From the NCBI RefSeq assembly GCF_024763615.1, contig NC_077224.1:23901078-23965077 (forward strand): DNA of 64,000 nt. Reading direction: 5' to 3'. The notes below the pieces were generated by a model. The model had not been told where the DNA came from and searched no databases. It saw nothing but the letters and a program-made list of their open reading frames with translations. This document shows positions 55,729 through 64,000 of this stretch, one piece after another. Made by a program: the position numbers and the translations under genes. The number at the start of each line of letters is the position of its first letter. Position 1 is the first letter of the stretch. The DNA is from Phlebotomus papatasi (Eukaryota; Arthropoda; Insecta; Diptera; Psychodidae).

Positions 55729-58694
55729 CGAAATATTTTTTCCTTTGTACATTATTTCATCTAATCTAAAGAGCAAAAACGAATTGTTGGTTAAAGGTTT
55801 GTGATAGGATGTTCTTTTTTTTTGTAGAATTTTGAGAATAAATTTAAAATCAACAAATTTCCTCCACAGATGCTTTCAAGTTTAATTTTATTAGACAAAC
55901 TGACTATCTTTAAGCCATGACTTTTCACATTTGTAATTTATAATTTTGTTTTGAATAAAAAATAAACAATCTCTTTGTCGGAATCAAATTCAGATATGTT
56001 TGTCAACAATTCAAAGCAGTTTTTAATTCAAAAGTCATTTCTTTCACTTGCTTTGTGATATCAATTCTTCGATTAACAATTTCTTTAGTAAAAAAAAAAA
56101 CAAATCTCAAATACAGCGGACAAATAGCCATCCTATCTTCTTCTTTGAAGTCTTTTCTATGGAAGCCACAAAATTGTCGACAAACAATAACGTTTGCTCC
56201 CTAGAAACACTCGAAAAAGCGCGATAAGAGATTTTATTGTCATTTGAATTTAACACCATATAGTTTTCAACGCGACGTTCCTTAGCTCAAAATGCTGTTG
56301 TTGTGGTATTTTCTATTTTTAGAGACATTTTTATCTATAAATGTAAGTGTTGGCTTGTTGTTTCAAGTAGCAACACTTTCACGCACTTTTCTGCCAATGT
56401 TGGGTCTTGAACAGGTGCTAAATTGGTTCGATGGTGATTTCGTGAATGCCCATTAATACTCAATGAAGTGGCCGATGCTAAAAATGCATTTTTATTTGCT
56501 TTCAATTGCAACCTCGATAACTCTGATTCACTTCCTGTCCAACTGCATTTGTTGTTGGGGTCTCTTTCCTTTTCAAGAATTTCTGTTTGGAAGTGACGAA
56601 AAATATTTTTCTTTCACGCGTGTGACATTATAATAAAAATTGCATAGACTTTGCAAATTGCTGGAGGCTGGACCGAATGAATTTGAAGTTTTATTCTTTT
56701 TTGTTTACGTTTAGCGATTGAGGATCGTTTTGAATTTAGCCCAAAATAAGATTGATGTAAGTACAACTGAATTTCAGGTAAACAATTAATTTATCGCTTC
56801 ATTGAAGACTTATCAGCTCAGAAACTACTTGGAAGCGGTTAAAATTTGGACGGGATTCAAAGACCTTTCAATTGAATCCAAATCTGTCTCAATCACTTAT
56901 GAAATGCATCTTCTAGTTCCTTTTTATTCTTAAAACTTGCGAAAACATTCGAAAGGACAGAATCGCAGCCATAAGTTTGTTTATTCGAAATTTCCACATG
57001 AACAATCTGTGAAACAAAAAAATATTTAAATAAATAATTTCTCTATTCCCTGTATATGCAGATTTATTGATCAATTGTGCAAGACAAAGAATTGTTTGAA
57101 ATGTTACAAGCAAACATTTTATATTTTTGTAACAAAGAAATACCGCGAAAAGTATAAAATACTGTTTCTAGCTCAATTTTAGAGACATCTTGCTTAGGAA
57201 ATGACGCACACTGCTTCTTATGGATTGAGAGCTTTTCTTTATGAATTTTACATTTATCCCTATACTTCATGCGAGAAACATGTATACGCAATGAGAGTGT
57301 CCTCCTTTTAAGTAGTTTACCTCGGAAATTTTTTTGACGCTAGATTTCCTAAATATGTCCTCTAGAAATGAAGTTAAATTAAATGTTTTGAGGAGAAGCC
57401 TTGTCATTGGTTTCTCTACAAGTTTTATAGCTCTTTCGATCATTCGCATAATACATTATATAGATACTTTAAATATTAAAAAAGTTCTTAACTTAATTAC
57501 TTAATTTTAAAGAGTTGTAGAACACCCAACTAACTTAAAAAAAATATATTCAATAGAGACAAATGTTAGCGATTTGCATCAGCCTTAATACTAAGTACTT
57601 AATTAAGACCTTTGTAAAAGTCCTTATTTAAGTAGTTTATGTTAAGGACATGAAAAGTATTTTTATAAAGTACTTAATTAGGGTTTTTTAAATAAGTTCT
57701 TTTTAAAATGGTAAACTTTACGGCTATGAAACTTTTTTAATTCCCTTTTTTTATTAATTTTATTTTTTTGTATATTTTTTCATCTCCGTCTATCTGAAAT
57801 AAGAAAATCATAAAGACAATACTTAATGGATTATTAAAAAATTGGTAAAGTTAGACTCTTGGACACAGAACACAAGTTTATGATGCTAAAAGGAAGGATT
57901 ATCAGAGTTTAATATTCTTTGGAGCACTTCACATTCACACTCCTGCTTTATGCTTTAGTAGAGAGACTGGAAAGAGGATTTATGTGCATTTAGGAATTTC
58001 CTCGGTAATTTACAACTAAACTTGTCAAATCAAAATTTTCCAAATGAAATACACATTTAATCACATTTATAGGTTAGTTTTTTCTGACATGTCATCTTGG
58101 TCCAGCTCTTTTTATCACATGCGTTAACATGTGTCCATTGCATTCTGAATTCCAGTTTTCGCCACCAGGTATTACCCAAAATGTACCAGATGTTACCACT
58201 GATATCTAAAAAGTACCTTAATTAAGCACTTATTAAGGGCTTATTTTATACACTTGGACAAAGCTCTTATTTAAGAGCATAGACAATGCTTTTAATTATG
58301 GCATTGCTCTAGTAAAATCTTATCTTGAGTTAGCCGAGTAGAATGAATCAAACCCTGCTGGGCATTTCCGCCCGATATTCTGCATCAATAATAAGATTTT
58401 CATTCAATGGGTTCGATGTACAGAATTAAATAAACATGGCTTTGATCTTAGTTTTCTTCTCCTGTCACATGACGTACTTTTTTCTCATAATCCGACGTTT
58501 TGGAGGAGTTTTTCTACTTTTCTCAGGAGAAGGTTTTTAGTATGAAAATCCACTAAAATATCCTTTTTTTGTATCGATATGTTTCGTAGGCTTTAGACAA
58601 GAGGAAGACGCAGAAACGTCGGTTCATGAGAAATTTAAAAAGATAGGTCAAATCTGTGTTCAATTATTTTCATATTCTGCATTAGTATATCCTG
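55729..58694. other. Intergenic or intron, no gene recognised
   Basis: AT-rich. Around 57480-58330 CTTAATTAAG-type words (AAGTACTTAATTA) recur, suggesting a decayed element. Minus-strand frames at 56913-57449 lack recognisable domains. Confidence 0.4.
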
Positions 58695-58934
58695 CACTGA
58701 GAAAAAAAGAGGGTGCGATTAACTTTTTTTTCTCATAACTAAGACTTTTTAGGTGTAAAAATATATCAACATTTTTTAATGTTAATTTTACACCTTTTTA
58801 AGGGTAAAATTAACATGAAAAAGGGTAATTTTTTTAAAGGGTAATATTTACACCGATTTTGGATCAATACTGCAGGGTAAAATAAACATTTCCGGAATGT
58901 TATTTTAACTTTTTGGGATTTCTCTCAGTCAGTG
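58695..58934 (+). mobile_element. MITE of the CACTGAGAAAAAA family, copy 2
   Basis: It starts CACTGAGAAAAAAAGAGGGT and ends GGGATTTCTCTCAGTCAGTG, with the family interior GGATCAATACTGCAGGG in plus orientation. Confidence 0.75.
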
Positions 58935-61758
58935 TGCGTCACTGCCGCTGATACTTTCCCAAAAAGTAAAACAGCTGCCTTATAGAAGAACCAAGATTGA
59001 CAAGTCTTTTAATGCACCTTTAAAAGACTTATAATCTCAATAATGTGTTGAAATATCTGTAGAAGCTATTATACCCATTAAGAATGCGCCATTTTAGTTT
59101 TAGTAGTCACAGAGACGAAACCAAGAGCGCTATAAACAGATTATAAGGATTTTGGATCTATAACGCATTACTTAAAGAATTCTACAGGACTGTAGTAGAA
59201 GTCATTAGACTTGGTTTGTCTCTTCAAAATGAAACTGTTTTAAGTATAATATACTTTGTATATACGTTTGTTGCAAGCAACTTAACTTGATTCGTAGCTT
59301 ACAATGAATGCAGATACAAATAAAATGCACTTAGAAAATATTCGTGTCGTTGATATCATCCTAGAAATCTTTGAACGATCCTAAGTAGGGGGGAGTCCCT
59401 GAAATTGCCAAGTAGTTATCTCCAAATATTTGGTCTGTAGATCCAACAACGTTGTTAAGGAAAATTGCCCTACGTTTTATTTTCTAGAAACTTTAGATCT
59501 TTAAAATTCTGAAAAGTTGACGATGTATGCTGTAGCTATTGCTCTTGAATTCGAGCAAATAAAATAGTGTTGATGGGTGATGCAAAGTTTATTCATGTGG
59601 TATCTTGGCATAGGCATGTTGCGCATGGGTAGGAAAAACTATGCCAAGACCACGTGGCAAGTTAATCACAACTACAGCTGATCGAGATGATCAAAGATCG
59701 CACTTGCGATCTATTATGCTGAAATGGGAATGCGTTGAGCTCTGCTGGGGTTTTGCCAAAGGTTCAAAGTTCTTGCCTTTTTGAAAAGATAATTGTGAAG
59801 GGGGGTAATTGAATAAGTTGTTTTTGTTCTTTTAATTTAAATATAGATCTCTATATTCTCATTATTCACTTTTAGCCATCACTACAATATAATTTTGAGA
59901 TTTACTCTCTTACAGTTTTTCTCCTTTTTAATAATTAATTTTATAGTAAATTATATTCACTGCTGTTTACATTTAAATGTGTTTCTTATAACTTACAAAA
60001 ACAAAATTTATTTTCACTTAGAATGCAAAAAGAAGTAAATATAATATAGTTTATATTGAATTTGAATTTCTGCTTAATTTTTTTTCTCTTATCATTTTCA
60101 TTTTCTTTGAGATTTATTAAATTAAATTCAAGGGTAACAATTGCATCACACCTTGTACTTGACACAGCTGGCACATGAAATGCTTAATAAACTTATGCTA
60201 TTTTATTTCTCTTCCTTAAATTTCGTCTCACATTTTTTTAATTTATAATAATTAATTTAAAAAAAAGTATATATAAGACAATTGTGTGTAATTTATATAG
60301 GAATATTTTGTATTAACTAGACAGAGACAAAAATTATCCTTGGGATTTTCTTATTGCGGTAGAAAAATAGAAAATTGCAAAATATTTACTCAATTGAGGA
60401 GCATTATATCTCTTGGTGTCTCAAAAATTCTTTGTATTAACATTGTGAAGAGTGAAATGCAAACACATTGACTTTTTGGAGTTTCTCTGTGAAGTTTTAA
60501 AACCAACTTTAGCTCAGAATTGTTTTAAATAGGCTTGGAATTAAGATAAAGATTGAGATAGATGCATACTGGTTTCCCCTTCCTGTTTATTATAATCTTT
60601 GTCAGGTTTGTCAGCTTGTTTTCTTAGTTAAAAGCCGTCTTGCATTTTGATTTTTTCTCTTGTGACCGGTGAATTATTATCTCGGCTGAAGTATACAGCT
60701 TAACTGAAAATTTAAATTATTTCACTGGAGAAATTTGAGATCAATTTGTTAATAAAAATATTTCGAAACTCTTGAGCCTCGAAATCTGGACCATTGATTT
60801 ATAGAGCAAGAGCTCTGTTTTTTTTCATCTATCAAGCATTACTATCTCGACTGAATTATATCGTTTAGATGAAACTTCGCTAATTCACTGACAATTCAGT
60901 ACGTCTTCTACTTAACCCAATTTTGCCAATAATAATTTTTGCTAAAGTCGCAGACAGTAACATAATTTCAATTTTTTTAATCTACCTAAAGAAAAAAAAC
61001 TACCCAAAAAATATTATCAACGGCTTTAAAATTCACAAAGAAACTTCTCTAAAGAGAAGAGTTTGTAATGTTTGCAAAATGGAGTTCATTTTCATTTTAC
61101 CTTTAGATTTTTCTGTAATTTTTGATGAAAATAAACTCAATTGAAAAAATAAAAGGTTCTTTTGGTCTTTTTATAATACATTCTGAAGACCAAATAAACT
61201 ATTTGAAAGGATAACTTTAAAATACTCCTTTAAAACCGTTTCTCCACATCAACTTTATATAGCTACTTCTTTGAAGTTTTCTCCCGTGAATTATAAGATA
61301 AAATTGAAAATTATTTCCTTGCTTTTATTTGTTTGATTTTCCCGATTTTCCTATTTATCTTTTCCTTTTGTGTTGCTCTCCCGAAGTATATGCTTATATT
61401 GCAAAAGTGTCAAAATTTGAACTCTCTAAATTTATTTCTTTTGGATTGTTAAAATGAACCCTCAGAGAAGCATTATTTTCATCTAAACTCTTCGATAAAA
61501 TGTTTTCTTTTGGTTTACGATCCTTTCGGTATCCTTTCCTGGTTGATCCTTTTATTTTTTCAAGTATTACATTTGATAAACCTTATCAATTGTCACTGCA
61601 GAACTTTGTCTGCAATCTTACAATTTCGACGGTCAATGTGTTTGCAGTCAGTTCTTAGATTTCTTCTAGTAAGGCTCTCAAGAAAGGAAGGTACTCATTT
61701 AGAGCAGAGAGGTTGTCAAATGTCGGGGGTATCTGGTGGGGGAGTCCTATCATTGGAA
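58935..61758. other. Intergenic, no gene recognised
   Basis: A hairpin at 59598-59662 (GTGGTATCTTGGCATAG with mirror CTATGCCAAGACCAC) stands out. A TTTATT near 61551 gives a minus-strand AATAAA about 200 bp past the stop of the alpha-galactosidase family gene. Nothing else is supported. Confidence 0.4.
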
Positions 61759-63279
61759 TCATCCTCTAAAGTAATTTAGGGGTGTATAGGGTGTCCGTGA
61801 GTAGCGATCGGGTTGAACGTCAGCCCTCAGGATTACAACTCCTGATGGATTGACTTTGACTTTAATCTTTGTCTGTGGGCTGAGTACTCCATAGTCAACC
61901 TCCTCGTACAAGTCCTGAAAGAGTGAGATTTCATTAAATATCAGATACTCATAAAAAGCCGAAATACTCACTGAGAGAAATACGAAAAAGTTAAATTAAC
62001 ATTTCGAAAATGTTAATTTTACCCTGCAGTATTGATCCGAAATCGGTGTAAATATTACGCTTTTTATGTGTATTGGGGGTTAAAGTTACCCTTTTTCATG
62101 TTAATTTTACCCTTAAAAAGGTGTAAAATTAACATTAAAAAATGTTGATATATTTTTACACCTAAAAAGTGTTAAAGTTATGACGAAAAAAAGTTTATCG
62201 CACCCCCGTTTTTTCTCAGTGCTGAGAAAAAAAGAGGGTGCGATTAACTTTTTTTCCTGATAACTAACACTGTTTATGTGTAAAATATATCAACATTTTT
62301 TAATGTTAATTTTACACCTTTTGAGGGTAAAATCAACATGAAAAAAGGGTAACTTTATCCAATAATACACCTAAAAGGCTAATATTTACACCAATTTCGG
62401 ATCAATACTGCAGGGTAAAATTAACATTTCCGGAATGTTATTTTAACTTTTTCGGATTTCTCCCAGTGAAGGTAAATGTCTTACCTCGACTCTGTAGCCA
62501 GATGGCGAAACGAGTCCTAATTCCCTGAGAGTGACGGCAACATCGGAAGGTGTTCCGTCAGTTCGTCGGTTGACGAATGCCACAGCATAGGAGTAGTACG
62601 TATGGTAGATGGGTGTGATGGGTCTAGACCAGATCTCGATGCCTTTGTGCTTGTAGATTCGACGTCCCTGGATGCCAAGAGGATCTTGATCGACAGCAAT
62701 GATCTTGCGGTTCTGTAGGATAGCTTTGAATTCGGGTCGGATGGTTCTCAGATCCACAGACATGAGCAGGGGTGCTGCCATGATGGCCCAAAGGGCAAAT
62801 TGTGTCTTTGACTGTTCGTAACTGAGACCAAAGTTTCCAATGATAAGCATATCTGGATCATTCCAGTGCCCTGGACCGGCATTGGGTACGATTGCGTCTT
62901 GGTTGTTGCCGTAGTAGTCGATGATTGTTTCGAGTGAGGCCCATGAGTCTTGGATGTCGTCGTAGTTGCGCCATAAGTTGCAATGCTCGATGATGGCAGA
63001 AAAGTTAGGCGCGATTCCGGCGTAAATCTGATACACTGGCCAACTACAGGAATACACCATTGCACGGCCAGTGGCATTCAAATAGCGTCCAAATTCTGGG
63101 TATCCATGATCCATGTCTGTTGGCAAGGAGTAGCAACCGTCAAGTTTAACGTAGTCCACTTCCCAATCAGCAAATTGTTGAGCATCTTGACCCAGGTAGC
63201 CCAAAATGCCAGGATACCCGGCACAGGTGTAGTTACCAAAATCTTGGTAAATGCCAAACTTGAGGCCTCGTGCGTGAAT
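61759..63279 (-). CDS. Alpha-N-acetylgalactosaminidase/alpha-galactosidase family (GH27), last two exons
   Basis: Lysosomal-type glycoside hydrolase that removes terminal alpha-linked GalNAc or galactose. Exon 62485-63279 (265 codons, phase 0 at both ends) and the last exon 61759-61914 (51 aa and stop) are joined by a 570-bp GT-AG intron. The nucleophile is the Asp of VKLDGC (63139-63141); the acid/base is an Asp in HWNDPDM. The substrate loop reads YSCSWPVY. Human NAGA has SCSWPAY, while alpha-galactosidase A has SCEWPLY, so a GalNAc preference is favoured. NLWRNYDDIQDSW and DPLGIQGRRI also fit NAGA. The last exon supplies the C-terminal beta domain. The upstream acceptor (63280) shows that 5' exons encoding the signal peptide and first barrel strands lie beyond 64000 or were not seen. 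Intron bulk comes from two MITEs. Confidence 0.9.
61969..62221 (-). mobile_element. MITE of the CACTGAGAAAAAA family, copy 3, in the GH27 intron
   Basis: It starts CACTGAGAGAAATACGAAAA and ends GCACCCCCGTTTTTTCTCAGTG. It is in the opposite orientation to the adjoining copy. Confidence 0.8.
62222..62468 (+). mobile_element. MITE of the CACTGAGAAAAAA family, copy 4, inverted next to copy 3
   Basis: It starts CTGAGAAAAAAAGAGGGTGC, lacking or sharing the first CA, and ends GGATTTCTCCCAGTG only 16 bp from the exon 62485 donor. The pair forms an approximately 500-bp palindrome. Confidence 0.8.
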
Positions 63280-63854
63280 CTGTGAAGAAAATCAAAAATA
63301 TTAATTGTGGTCTTCTAAAGAAGGCATCAATGCTGAAACCCCCAAATAGACTCAAACTGATCTTTGATAATATTCATCTCGTAAAATGTGTAGTGTTAAA
63401 GATCAGGCCAAATTATCTAACACTCTGAGAGTTAAGGATAAATTTCCTTTATGTAATCCTTTACCGGAAAATTTTATGCGCTACATATTTTTAAGTGAGT
63501 CTTTTTGGAGTTTAAAAGTACAAATTAAGAAAGGCAAAAATCCTATTTTTACCTCAAAGTCAAAGAGATAGCAGTGTACATATAATTCGCTTATTTTTCA
63601 ACTTAAATGGTAAAAAATATCGATTTCTGATCTTCGGTGACTCCCAATAAAAAACATTATCTCTAGACGTTTTTTCCTCCCCCCCTGCCCTTTTGGTGGT
63701 AGTTCTGATGAACATTTCATCTAAATATATGACCAAAAAAATCGCCATTTTGAATTTTTGAAAGTCAAATTATAACCAGTCTAGAGAGCCTGTTTTTCAA
63801 CCGATTTGGTTAAATTTGGATTTTTTGGAAAGGTCTTGAAATTTACAACCAGGA
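63280..63854. other. Intron of the GH27 gene
   Basis: The acceptor TTCTTCACAG on the minus strand lies at 63289-63280. No further coding exon is recognised up to 63854. Confidence 0.6.
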
Positions 63855-64000
63855 GGGGAATTCTGTAACGCTCTGGCAATACCATATGACAAATTGGGTT
63901 CAAATCTTAGGAGAGCTTTTTCGAAAATGCGATTCTGTAGCCGTGACATTGTAATTTCAGCTCACGTGGCATTGTCAGAAGTCACATATTTGAGATTTCT
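63855..64000 (+). mobile_element. MITE of the GGGGAATTCTGTAA family, cut by the window end
   Basis: It starts GGGGAATTCTGTAACGCTCT and follows 43012-43360 closely until the window stops. Confidence 0.75.

Overview
This is a stretch of AT-rich insect nuclear DNA, most likely from a dipteran and plausibly a sand fly. Small GT-AG introns (63 to 215 bp), an arthropod-type TATA/initiator promoter, insect-like aminoacylase and alpha-galactosidase-family genes, and dense small TIR transposons all point that way. The species itself is an inference. There is no bacterial gene organisation and no CRISPR array.

Layout. 0-9 kb is intergenic and packed with TIR elements, several nested in one another. 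9.3-24.8 kb holds three tandem two-exon genes on the minus strand for aminoacylase-1 (M20 zinc peptidase family; 400 aa each by my splicing), separated by MITE-rich spacers. The intron of the first copy has grown to 2.3 kb by insertions, while the other two copies keep introns of about 0.2 kb. 25.1-32.5 kb holds a short minus-strand gene (about 208 aa, tentatively a PPP1R35/Rcd4-like centriole protein). Its first coding exon is split by a 6,666-bp DNA transposon (25705-32370).

The transposon looks complete. Its ends begin CACAGT, it carries subterminal repeats at both ends, and its plus strand encodes an 872-aa transposase of the CACTA/EnSpm (CMC) type with four N-terminal C2H2 fingers and a D439/D530/E691 candidate triad. 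A second, five-exon gene encodes about 499 aa that start with a convincing CIDE-N domain. The host reading frame is restored either by precise removal with a 2-bp target duplication or by splicing from a donor inside the TIR to an acceptor at the insertion edge. The element may therefore be acting as an intron.

32.9-38 kb carries a TATA/Inr promoter, a noncoding first exon and a candidate first coding exon of an unidentified plus-strand gene. 38-61 kb is intergenic or intronic and contains foldback elements built of tandem repeats, an ~84-bp minisatellite, nested MITEs, a piggyBac-like MITE (at 33.5 kb), pogo-like MITEs and a tRNA-derived SINE. 61.8-63.3 kb has the last two exons of an alpha-N-acetylgalactosaminidase/alpha-galactosidase gene on the minus strand; its 5' exons lie beyond the window.

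The aminoacylase cluster is mosaic: copies 2 and 3 share their 5' part and copies 1 and 3 share their 3' part, with sharp borders that suggest gene conversion. The strongest candidate for something undescribed is the transposon with its CIDE-N accessory protein and its possible life as an intron.
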